The notes under the pieces were generated by a model, which was not told where the DNA came from, made no database searches, and saw nothing but the letters and a program-made list of their open reading frames with translations. This document shows, piece after piece, positions 9,395-16,322 of a stretch of 64,000 nt of DNA; the stretch's first letter is position 1, and the number at the start of each line of letters is the position of its first letter. Both the position numbers and the translations under genes were made by a program. The DNA lies in contig JAUCFP010000006.1 in the NCBI GenBank assembly GCA_030348385.1, forward strand, positions 744,001 through 808,000, written 5' to 3'. The DNA is from Cytobacillus sp. NJ13. GTDB taxonomy: Bacteria; Bacillota; Bacilli; Bacillales; Cytobacillaceae.

Positions 9395-10388
9395 ACCAGT
9401 AGTAGGCATTACAATGGGGGATGCAGCAGGCGTAGGGCCGGAAATTATTTTAAAAAGCCTGGCAGATGCTGAAATGTATGAAATAAGCAACCCGCTTGTC
9501 ATTGGTGATAGAAAAATTTTAGAGCGGGCCAAATCATTTGTTGACAGCGGGCTTGTTATTGAAGCAGTAAAGGCAGAGCAGTTAAACGAGATCCCTTATA
9601 AGCATGGAGTAGTACATTGCCTTGATTTGGACCTTTTGCCGGAAGACCTGCCAATTGGCAAGGTTTCACCCGAAGCTGGCGACGCTGCATTTCAATATTT
9701 GGCTAAAGCGATCGAAATGGCAAAAGAAAACCGAATTGATGCGATCTGTACTGCACCCTTAAACAAAGAAGCATTGCAAAAGGGTGGCCATATGTATCCA
9801 GGTCATACAGAGATTTTAGCGGATTTGACCAATACCGCAGATTATTCCATGATGCTTTCCGCACCAAACTTAAGGGTTATCCATGTGACAACACATGTTG
9901 GTATTATTGATGCAGTTAAAATGATTAATCCTGAAAGAGTGTACCACGTGCTGAAGCTGGCCCATGACACATTGAAAAAAGCGGGCATTGAATCACCTAA
10001 AATTGCTGTTTGCGGAATCAATCCTCATGCAGGCGAAAATGGATTATTCGGATATGGCGAAGAGGAAGAAAAAGTAGTTCCTGGAGTGGAGAAAGCACAG
10101 GCAGAGGGCATTGATGCTATAGGGCCACTGCCAGCTGACACATTATTTTTCAGAGCTGTCCGCGGCGACTTTGATATTGTAGTTGCTATGTACCATGATC
10201 AGGGACATGGGCCTGTTAAGGTATTAGGACTGGATGCCGGGGTTAATATCACAGTCGGCCTTCCCATCATTCGTACAAGCGTTGATCACGGAACAGCCTT
10301 CGATATTGCCGGAAAAGGCATAGCTGACGAGAAAAGCTTAATGGAAGCCATGCGTCAGGCAGTAGAGCTGGCTCCAAAGAAGAAATAG
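9381..10388 (+). CDS. pdxA2: PdxA2-type 4-phosphate dehydrogenase
   Basis: 335 residues of the PdxA family. Seen: GITMGDAAGVGPEI at the N terminus, metal-ligand histidines in GHTEILAD, and the MYHDQGHGPVK and RTSVDHGTAFDIA blocks. PdxA2 proteins oxidise and decarboxylate D-threonate/erythronate 4-phosphate to dihydroxyacetone phosphate; vitamin B6 PdxA is the alternative. Coupling to a DUF1537 kinase favours PdxA2. ATG 9381 follows AGAAAGG and overlaps the kinase end by 14 bp, showing one operon. Confidence 0.85.
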   Translation: MSQTKPVVGITMGDAAGVGPEIILKSLADAEMYEISNPLVIGDRKILERAKSFVDSGLVIEAVKAEQLNEIPYKHGVVHCLDLDLLPEDLPIGKVSPEAGDAAFQYLAKAIEMAKENRIDAICTAPLNKEALQKGGHMYPGHTEILADLTNTADYSMMLSAPNLRVIHVTTHVGIIDAVKMINPERVYHVLKLAHDTLKKAGIESPKIAVCGINPHAGENGLFGYGEEEEKVVPGVEKAQAEGIDAIGPLPADTLFFRAVRGDFDIVVAMYHDQGHGPVKVLGLDAGVNITVGLPIIRTSVDHGTAFDIAGKGIADEKSLMEAMRQAVELAPKKK

Positions 10389-10397
10389 GCTTATTTT

Positions 10398-10438
10398 AAC
10401 CTGCCCGGGGATAATCAGCACCCCCGGGCGGGTTTTTT
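10398..10438 (+). terminator. terminator of the kdgT operon
   Basis: A 13-bp GC-rich stem (AACCTGCCCGGGG with its complement, one G-T pair), an 11-nt loop and seven or more Ts. Confidence 0.92.
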
Positions 10439-10550
10439 TATAATTTAATAGATAAGAGACTTTTTCACATAATAAATTTTTTTGAAAATGATACCATTAA
10501 CCTCACATTTGATGCTAAAATAATAGAAAATACACAAAAAAGAGGACTAT

Positions 10551-11810
10551 ATGAGTAAACGGACAGGTCAAATTTCACTTGTGCTTATTTCGGTTTTGTT
10601 TACCTCTTATCAATCCATTTTCTCGCAAGAAACGTTTTTTACTTTTGATTTTTTTCTATTTACATGTATTGCCTGGTTTGTCGGCTGGCAGTTTGACAAA
10701 AGCAGGTACTATGCAGAAAAAGCACGGGCCAGCGAAAAGAGCCACAAATTGCTTCTGGAATCACTCCCGGTTTCCGTGCTCATACATAAGGACTTTGAAA
10801 TTTTGTATGCAAACTCCACTGCAGTCGCTGAATTGTCGGCATCAGATAAAGGTTCATTAATTGGCAGGTCGCTTCTTGACTTTATAGAAATGGACTATAA
10901 GGGCCGTTTGCAGGAACGTTATCAGTACATAAAGTCAGAGAAGCAGCTTTTAAACAATATTGAATATAAAATAAAACGTTTTGATGGAACCTCTAGATTT
11001 TTTGAAGTTTCATCACTTTATGTTGAATTTGAAGGAAAAGAGGCCATACTCTCTATTGGAACTGATATTTCTGATAAAAAAGAGGAACAGGAAAAGCTCC
11101 TGCAAAAATCAGAAAAGCTGGCACTTCTGGGTCAAATGGCAGCTGGAATCGCACATGAAATCCGCAACCCTCTCACTTCGATCAAAGGGTTTGTTCAGCT
11201 CTTCAAGTCAAATAGCCAGAAAGATGAATACTTTGACATTGTACTTTCAGAATTGGACCGCATAAATGGAATCGTAGGTGAATTTTTAGTGCTTGCAAAG
11301 CCGACTGCAGACATTTTCGAAAAGCAGGACCTTACTAAATTAATCAGCGAAGTGATTCTTTTAAGCAGTACCCATTCTATTTTAAACAATGTCGAAATAG
11401 CAGTACAAAATAATCTCCGCGCCCCAAAGATTCATTGTGAAAAGAACCAGCTGAAACAAGTATTCATTAACATTATTAAGAATGCCATTGAAGCAATGCC
11501 AGGCGGAGGCCAGTTAAACATTAAAGTCTTTAAAAAGACCGGCAACACTATTTCCATTCAATTCATCGATCAGGGTGTAGGCATATCAGAAGACCGGATT
11601 TCAAGTCTGGGAGAGCCTTTTTATACGACAAAGGAAAAAGGAACCGGTCTGGGACTGATGATTTGCTACAAAATTATCGAAAACCATAATGGCCGCTTAA
11701 TAGTCGAAAGTAAAGTTGGGGAAGGCACGAAGATTGAGATAGAACTCCCATATGAAGGGGATTCGATTCATGCAGAAAATGATCAAAACGGAAACATCGT
11801 TTTAATTTAA
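10551..11810 (+). CDS. orphan sensor kinase, KinA-E sporulation type
   Basis: 419 residues. Two N-terminal membrane segments (~8-24 and ~30-46) leave almost no external loop. A PAS domain follows (~65-175), then a HisKA domain with the phospho-acceptor His202 in AAGIAHEIRNPLTS and a HATPase_c domain (NIIKNAIEAM, GEPFYTTKEKGTGLGL). No response regulator lies next to it. Its architecture matches B. subtilis phosphorelay kinases such as KinB/KinE, so it probably phosphorylates Spo0F. The AAAGAGG ribosome site supports ATG 10551. The signal sensed is unknown. Confidence 0.82.
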   Translation: MSKRTGQISLVLISVLFTSYQSIFSQETFFTFDFFLFTCIAWFVGWQFDKSRYYAEKARASEKSHKLLLESLPVSVLIHKDFEILYANSTAVAELSASDKGSLIGRSLLDFIEMDYKGRLQERYQYIKSEKQLLNNIEYKIKRFDGTSRFFEVSSLYVEFEGKEAILSIGTDISDKKEEQEKLLQKSEKLALLGQMAAGIAHEIRNPLTSIKGFVQLFKSNSQKDEYFDIVLSELDRINGIVGEFLVLAKPTADIFEKQDLTKLISEVILLSSTHSILNNVEIAVQNNLRAPKIHCEKNQLKQVFINIIKNAIEAMPGGGQLNIKVFKKTGNTISIQFIDQGVGISEDRISSLGEPFYTTKEKGTGLGLMICYKIIENHNGRLIVESKVGEGTKIEIELPYEGDSIHAENDQNGNIVLI

Positions 11811-11828
11811 ATGGTTGAGCGGGAGCTG

Positions 11829-11856
11829 ACAGTGCATGAAAATGCGCTGTTTTTTT
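11829..11856 (+). terminator. terminator of the sensor kinase gene
   Basis: ACAGTGCA (11829-11836), a six-base loop, TGCGCTGT (11843-11850) and a T-run. Confidence 0.85.
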
Positions 11857-11904
11857 ATTATCCCAGTTGACATTCAGGAAAGAAAGGCCGGTATAAAAGC
11901 TAAA

Positions 11905-12058
11905 CGCACATAAATTTTTCTATCCGCAAGTAAAAATCGCTTATCCGCACATAAATTTGGCTATCCGCAAGTAAAAATCGCTTATTCGCACATAAATTTG
12001 GATAGCCCATATAAATTCAAGCTTTGCGCAAATAAATCTGAATTAATAGCATATAAAA
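11905..12058. repeat. phased 20-21 bp repeat array
   Basis: About eight copies of a YGCANATAAA-like unit begin at 11905, 11925, 11946, 11966, 11987, 12006, 12027 and 12048, a spacing of 19-21 bp. Alternate units differ, so the first part also reads as a 41-bp repeat. It lies in non-coding DNA after the kinase terminator. No gene is visible in it. Confidence 0.7.
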
Positions 12059-12110
12059 ACGGAGCAATTTTCGATGCAAGCTAAAGAAAATTGCGGTTTT
12101 TAACAAAAAA

Positions 12111-12152
12111 AGAGCCAGTCACATGCAATTTTGCCATGTGGCCGGCTCTTTT
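12111..12152. terminator. bidirectional hairpin terminator
   Basis: AGAGCC ... CACATG / CATGTG ... GGCTCT, flanked by A-runs and T-runs on both sides. What it ends on the + strand is not clear; it insulates the small ORF at 12247. Confidence 0.7.
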
Positions 12153-12246
12153 TAGGCCTTTTGGACGGATTTTCAAATGGGCACTTATCCTGAGTATAGG
12201 ACAAGTTTGGTTCCGGGAAGGCTGAAGATAAGGAGGCGATGTATAA

Positions 12247-12339
12247 ATGGGTACCTTTGAAGTGTTGTCTTTGATGATCAGTTTCGGTATGTTTGTTATC
12301 GCCATGCTCCAGTTCACAGATAAAGACAGGGATTCATGA
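12247..12339 (+). CDS. putative holin-like toxin (30 aa)
   Basis: A 30-residue ORF: one hydrophobic helix (residues ~5-22) and a charged DKDRDS tail. The start MGTFEVLSLMISFGMFVIAM matches what I recall of the Hol_Tox family of short membrane peptides in Firmicutes. A perfect AAGGAGG ribosome site lies 10 nt upstream, and its own terminator follows immediately. Family members are often parts of type I toxin-antitoxin systems. No antisense antitoxin promoter was identified, so a toxin role is only inferred. Confidence 0.6.
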   Translation: MGTFEVLSLMISFGMFVIAMLQFTDKDRDS

Positions 12340-12363
12340 ACACGCTCTCAAGCGTGTTTTTTT
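12339..12363. terminator. shared terminator, small ORF / redox lipoprotein
   Basis: AACACGCT (12339-12346), CTCA loop, AGCGTGTT (12351-12358) and a T-run. It overlaps the stop codon of the 30-aa ORF. Confidence 0.8.
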
Positions 12364-12368
12364 CGTCT

Positions 12369-12881
12369 TTATTTGGAAAGCTCCTCATATTCTTTCTTTA
12401 AGTCTTCTGCGGTTTTATCGATTTCTTCTCCCCAATGGTCATTGACCTTGTTGAACACAATATTGCCTTTTGTATCCATTAAAGCGTAGCCTCTGTAGGC
12501 GGCGTCGCCATTTTTCATATCAGCCCGTTCAATGAGCTTCATTTCAGGGTCTGACACAAATGGGAGGCTGTGCCCCATTTTTTCTTCAAGAGCATTATAC
12601 AGTTCAAGCTGCTGCTCAGGCTGATCATTGCTGACAATGTACATGTTGGCGTCCATGCCTTCTAATTTATCCATATTCTGATGCAACTCGACCAGTTGCT
12701 GCTGACAGAGTCCTCAGGTGTATGTAGTGATAAAGAAGAAAACACTTGGCTTGTCCTGGGGGAAAGTAACTTCATTTCCGGTTTGATCCTTTAAGGTGAT
12801 CGCTTCCTGTGCCTGATCTTTACCGCAGGCTGTCAGAACAAGAAGGACGATTGCCAATAAAATCATGAATTTTTTCTTCAT
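12369..12881 (-). CDS. thioredoxin-fold lipoprotein with in-frame UGA (probable selenoprotein)
   Basis: Reading continues for 170 residues if the UGA at 12716-12714 is decoded as selenocysteine (residue 56). Residues 1-19 form a lipoprotein signal with lipobox LTAC (Cys19). The redox domain follows: SVFFFITTYT, then Sec56-Gly-Leu-Cys59, then QQQLVELHQNMDKLEG, and an AhpC/TSA- or ResA-like core to the stop. The UGA sits exactly where the nucleophilic Cys of CxxC belongs; Cys59 is intact and there is no frameshift. A SECIS-like hairpin follows at the right distance. A membrane-anchored thiol-disulfide or peroxide reductase is likely. The alternative is a nonsense mutation at that one codon. It is transcribed from its own promoter. 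Confidence 0.8.
12683..12699 (-). promoter_or_regulatory. candidate bacterial SECIS element
   Basis: On the minus strand, GCAACU pairs perfectly with AGUUGC around a GGUCG loop. The loop begins 20 nt after the UGA. The GGUC apical loop is the SelB-binding signature of E. coli fdhF, and the spacing is within the range known for bacterial SECIS elements. Confidence 0.75.
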
Positions 12882-12915
12882 AAGATCTCCATTTCCTTGT
12901 TGATGTTATCCTCTC

Positions 12916-12944
12916 ATTATGGCTATATTTTTTGTTTTTCTCAA
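12916..12944 (-). promoter_or_regulatory. SigA-type promoter of the UGA-containing gene
   Basis: On the minus strand: TTGAGA (12944-12939), a 17-bp spacer and CATAAT (12921-12916). Confidence 0.6.
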
Positions 12945-13036
12945 TAAAAATGCTTAAAGTTTCTGCTGATTTTCTCCCTTTTATCCTGAGGAACCATAAC
13001 GCCTCCATAAGATTAAGCGCTCAATCATAAAACAAA

Positions 13037-13060
13037 CACACTCCTTTTTATAAGAGTGTG
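13037..13060 (-). terminator. terminator of the Spo0E-like gene
   Basis: CACACTC / GAGTGTG stem with a T-rich tail when read on the minus strand. Confidence 0.7.
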
Positions 13061-13107
13061 CGTTTTATGGAATATTTATTACTTTTGAGGTAATAACCGG
13101 GGATGTT

Positions 13108-13281
13108 CTAAAGGATGAATTTGCTTCGCTGCACTCTATAAATGAGCTTATCGAGCTCCTCTGAGTACATGAGCGTTTCAGGGTGTGACAATCCCTTGTT
13201 TTTTCCAACAGAAATCATCTTTTTGCGCAGGACATCGATGTCATGATGAAGTTTTTTTATAGTAGTCGAAGTTGTGGTCAT
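13108..13281 (-). CDS. Spo0E-like aspartyl-phosphate phosphatase (57 aa)
   Basis: A 57-residue protein, two predicted helices: TTIKKLHHDIDVLRKKMISV and the segment ETLMYSEELDKLIYRVQ. It carries the family signature S-x-E-L-D (SEELD). Spo0E/YisI/YnzD proteins dephosphorylate Spo0A~P and delay sporulation. AGGAG lies 8 nt before ATG. Two Spo0A-box-like sequences lie upstream, suggesting feedback control. Intact, unlike the copy at 35189. Confidence 0.85.
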   Translation of the reverse strand: MTTTSTTIKKLHHDIDVLRKKMISVGKNKGLSHPETLMYSEELDKLIYRVQRSKFIL

Positions 13282-13323
13282 TGATTCGGCTCCTAATCAG
13301 GGGATGAAATACTATATTCTATT

Positions 13324-13359
13324 ATCGACAAATTAAACTGCAAATAAACAGATTCGACA
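13324..13359 (-). promoter_or_regulatory. Spo0A-box-like sites upstream of the Spo0E-like gene
   Basis: On the minus strand, TGTCGAA (13359-13353) is a perfect 0A box core and TGTCGAT (13330-13324) a one-base variant, 45-80 bp before the start codon. Confidence 0.5.
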
Positions 13360-13466
13360 AAACTTATAAAAAGATTACAAGTTTCTACAATAGGGATTTC
13401 CTAGTGAAAAAGACCTAATCCGAAATGCTTGTATTAATATTCCTGTAAACTATTATTCTTCCAGAT

Positions 13467-13494
13467 TTTACATAGATTTATAACAGAGTTAATA
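13467..13494 (+). promoter_or_regulatory. PhoP-box-like direct repeats
   Basis: TTTACA (13467), TTATAA (13478) and TTAATA (13489) repeat every 11 bp, the spacing of PhoP boxes in Bacillus. They lie 50-80 bp upstream of a phosphodiesterase gene, which fits the Pho regulon. Confidence 0.6.
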
Positions 13495-13545
13495 TTTTGT
13501 CACTATTCTTAAGGTGTAAACCATTATAGATAGGGGACGAAGACA

Positions 13546-14397
13546 TTGAAGAAGAAAATGATTTCTGTTATTGGTGCGGCAGTAATTGGGCTAAATGCGT
13601 TTGGAGGAGGTTCGGCGCTGGCAAAGGATATGCATAAGGACATTGTAAATGTGTCACATCGCGGGGCTTCTGCTTATGTACCTGAACATACAATCGCTTC
13701 ATATGACATGGGCGAGAAAATGCACGGGGATTATATTGAAATTGATTTGCAGATGACAAAGGATGGACATCTCATTGCGATGCATGACGTAACGCTTGAT
13801 CGGACGACTAATGGAACAGGGCCCGTAAAGGATTATACATTAGAAGAAATTAAGCAGCTTGATGCAGGCAGCTGGTTTAACGAAAAGTACCCGTATGCCT
13901 CTAAAGCGGAATACGAAGGCTTAAAGGTGCCGACACTTGAAGAGGTTTTCAAGAAATTTGGAAAAAACAACAGCTACTACATAGAAACAAAATCACCGGA
14001 TGTTTACCCTGGTATGGAAAAAGAACTGCTTCGTCTGGTTGATAAGTATAATATTAATAAAAATAAACTGCTAGTCCAATCATTCAGCCCTCAAAGTCTT
14101 AAAGTGATGAATGAATTGGACCCCTCTATTAAACTCGTACAATTAATCTCATATAAAGCGAACGCAGAAATTACTGATGCAGAGATTAAGGAAATCAAGC
14201 AGTACGCGATGGGCATCGGTCCTAATCATACATATTTAAATGAGGAATATGTACAAAAGGTTGTCAACAGCGGCCTTGAACTGCACCCTTATACTGTCAA
14301 TGACAAGGAAAGAATGAAGCAGCTGATTAACTGGGGAGTAACCGGCATGTTCACAAACCATCCTGACTTGCTGCATGACGTGAAAAAAGGGAGATAA
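13546..14397 (+). CDS. glpQ: secreted glycerophosphodiester phosphodiesterase
   Basis: 283 residues from TTG 13546, preceded by AGGGGAC. An N-terminal signal peptide (~1-27, ending ALA) directs export. GDPD TIM-barrel motifs: His38-Arg39 in VSHRGASAY, Glu65 and Asp67 in IEIDLQMT, His80 in AMHDVTLDRT. It hydrolyses glycerophosphodiesters to glycerol-3-phosphate and an alcohol, supplying phosphate. The Pho-box-like repeats upstream support phosphate-starvation control. The length is close to B. subtilis GlpQ (293 aa). Confidence 0.88.
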   Translation: MKKKMISVIGAAVIGLNAFGGGSALAKDMHKDIVNVSHRGASAYVPEHTIASYDMGEKMHGDYIEIDLQMTKDGHLIAMHDVTLDRTTNGTGPVKDYTLEEIKQLDAGSWFNEKYPYASKAEYEGLKVPTLEEVFKKFGKNNSYYIETKSPDVYPGMEKELLRLVDKYNINKNKLLVQSFSPQSLKVMNELDPSIKLVQLISYKANAEITDAEIKEIKQYAMGIGPNHTYLNEEYVQKVVNSGLELHPYTVNDKERMKQLINWGVTGMFTNHPDLLHDVKKGR

Positions 14398-14403
14398 ATA
14401 GAA

Positions 14404-14436
14404 AGAACTCCGGAGATCATTTCCGGAGTTCTTTTG
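14404..14436 (+). terminator. terminator of glpQ
   Basis: AGAACTCCGGA / TCCGGAGTTCT stem followed by TTTTG. Confidence 0.85.
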
Positions 14437-14480
14437 TATATAAACCAACACTGCCATAGTGGAAAATTGCTAAAAAGGGC

Positions 14481-14509
14481 TTGAACATGTTATTTCAAAG
14501 TGATATGAT
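14481..14509 (+). promoter_or_regulatory. promoter of the OxlT-like transporter leader
   Basis: TTGAAC (14481-14486), 17-bp spacer, TATGAT (14504-14509). Start expected near 14516, leaving a ~250-nt leader. Confidence 0.7.
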
Positions 14510-14515
14510 TTTTAA

Positions 14516-14698
14516 TAGTTCAAAAATCTGTCACATTTTGATTTGAGATAGCGAACCTGTCGTCGGTTAAAATGTCCTCAGATTCTATTTTGATTAACAG
14601 TTGGTCCTTTAAGCAGCGAATCCTGCTTGATACTAACCGTCAATCCTGCTTCAGCATACCCAAATTTGGGAATGCGGGAGAGATTGGCGGTTTTTTTA
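14516..14698 (+). promoter_or_regulatory. leader attenuator A (unidentified RNA element)
   Basis: A terminator stem (14636-14645 with 14682-14691, then a T-run) lies 65 nt before the transporter gene. Just upstream, TTGGT (14601-14605) can pair with ACTAA (14632-14636) around an inner hairpin AGCAG/CTGCT; this overlaps the terminator's 5' arm, so the two folds exclude each other. The stretch GCAGCGAA...ACTAACCG recurs in the leader of the molybdoenzyme gene at 16129. No known riboswitch class was recognised. Confidence 0.6.
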
Positions 14699-14763
14699 AT
14701 TCAAGAAACAATCCTGTAACCGCTTTAAAAAGCAGGGTACGAGCATTATGAGGGGGAAAAAGA

Positions 14764-16026
14764 GTGAAAAAGACAAAAAATCGGTGGCTGATTGCCGCCT
14801 CGGCCGTAGGGATTCATATCTCAATCGGTTCGGTTTATGCCTGGAGCAATTTTACCAATCCATTGATTGAGCAGTTTGGCTGGACATCAAAGGAGGTACA
14901 GTTGACCTTCAGTTTGGCGATTCTCTTTTTGGGGTTATCAGCGGCATTCCTTGGCCACTTTGTTGAAAAGCATGGACCAAAAAAAGCTGGTCTTCTGGCA
15001 GCAGGATTCTTTGGAGCCGGCATGCTTGGAGCCGGGTTGGCAGTAAATATGGGTTCCTTGCCATTTTTGTACATAACATACGGTGTTCTTGGGGGAATTG
15101 GTTTGGGAGTCGGCTATATTGCACCGGTCTCCACACTGGTAAAATGGTTCCCGGACCGCCGCGGATTCGCAACCGGCCTCGCCATCATGGGATTTGGCTT
15201 CGCTGCAGCGGTAGCGAGCCCGGTCATGGATGGACTGATTAAATCTGTTGGGACAGCAAACACGTTCTTTATTTTAGGTGCAGCTTACTTAATCATCATG
15301 ACATTATCATCTTTATATTTAGAAAGACCGCCTGCAGATTGGGCACCTGAAGGCATGAAAGAAAAAGCTGCAGCCGGAAAAATCAAAATCAAACAGGATT
15401 TGGCACAGTTAACGGCGAATGAAGCAGTAAAGACATCCCGATTCTATTATTTATGGATCATGCTGTTCATTAATGTAACATGCGGAATTGCGATTTTGTC
15501 AGCTGCAAAACCGCTGGCACAGGAAAGCATAGGCCTGACAACGGCAGAAGCAGCGACGCTTGTCGGCGTACTCGGTATCTTTAATGGACTTGGCCGTCTG
15601 GCATGGGCATCCATTTCTGATTATATCGGCCGCCCGAATACGTATACGATTTTCTTCGTATCACAGATCGCCTTATTCCTGCTGCTGCCGATAACAAAAG
15701 AAGCCATTCTTTTCCAGATTATGCTGGCCATTGTGTACACTATGTACGGTGGCGGATTCTCATCCATCCCGGCATTTATCGGTGATGTATTTGGAACAAA
15801 GCAGCTTGGCGCCATTCACGGCTATATTCTTACAGCGTGGGCTGCCGCAGGACTTGCCGGTCCAATGTTTGCAGCGTGGATGAAGGATTCAACAGGAAGC
15901 TATGCTTCAAGTCTGACAAGCTTTGCAGGACTTTTTGTGGTGGCGCTTATAGTGTCAATCCTGATCCGTTTTGATATTAAAAAATTGCGCAAGCAAAATG
16001 AAGCAAATGAGCGTATGGCAGGTTAA
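14764..16026 (+). CDS. MFS transporter, OxlT (oxalate/formate antiporter) type
   Basis: 420 residues, 12 membrane segments. It begins WLIAASAVGIHISIGSVYAW, typical of OxlT-like MFS proteins. MFS loop motifs are visible (FVEKHGPKKAG, WFPDRRGFATGLA), as is the C-terminal GDVFGTKQLGAIHG block. It shares sequence with the 421-aa protein at 55989. Such proteins exchange small carboxylates. Proximity to a formate-dehydrogenase-type enzyme suggests formate or oxalate, but the substrate is not proven. GTG start after GAGGGGG. Controlled by the leader attenuator upstream. Confidence 0.8.
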   Translation: MKKTKNRWLIAASAVGIHISIGSVYAWSNFTNPLIEQFGWTSKEVQLTFSLAILFLGLSAAFLGHFVEKHGPKKAGLLAAGFFGAGMLGAGLAVNMGSLPFLYITYGVLGGIGLGVGYIAPVSTLVKWFPDRRGFATGLAIMGFGFAAAVASPVMDGLIKSVGTANTFFILGAAYLIIMTLSSLYLERPPADWAPEGMKEKAAAGKIKIKQDLAQLTANEAVKTSRFYYLWIMLFINVTCGIAILSAAKPLAQESIGLTTAEAATLVGVLGIFNGLGRLAWASISDYIGRPNTYTIFFVSQIALFLLLPITKEAILFQIMLAIVYTMYGGGFSSIPAFIGDVFGTKQLGAIHGYILTAWAAAGLAGPMFAAWMKDSTGSYASSLTSFAGLFVVALIVSILIRFDIKKLRKQNEANERMAG

Positions 16027-16057
16027 ATTTAATAAAAATAACATTCAAGATAGATAG

Positions 16058-16110
16058 TGTCTAGCTCCAGCGCCTAGCCCCTCGGGGCTGAGCAAGGCGC
16101 TTCCGCTTTC
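16058..16110. repeat. short Bacillaceae interspersed palindromic repeat
   Basis: TGTCTAGCTCCAGCGCCTAG, then CCCCTCGGGG, then GGCGCTTCCGCTTTC. This is a short form of a palindromic intergenic repeat that I recognise from many Bacillus genomes. Only one copy is in the window. Confidence 0.6.
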
Positions 16111-16113
16111 CTA

Positions 16114-16206
16114 TTGGTATGGCACTTGGCAGCGAACCTGCTAAAGACTAACCGCCGCAGAAATCAGCATCTATTAGTTAGAGGCTTTTTGCGGTGGTTT
16201 TTTTTG
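16114..16206 (+). promoter_or_regulatory. leader attenuator B (related to attenuator A)
   Basis: TTGGT (16114-16118) can pair with ACTAA (16147-16151) around a GCAG-CGAAC-CTGC hairpin. AACCGCCGCA (16150-16159) pairs with TGCGGTGGTT (16190-16199) to form a terminator with an eight-T tail. The GCAGCGAA-CCTGCT-N4-ACTAACCG core matches attenuator A. It lies ~115 nt before the molybdoenzyme gene. Confidence 0.6.
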
Positions 16207-16322
16207 AAAAAAGGGCAAATTTATTCTATTTGCCCATATACAATAATAAATGCTATTTGAACATTGGAAATTAAGAGATTCAGGATCTCTATTAAATAGA
16301 AAAAATCAAGGGAGTGTTTCAG

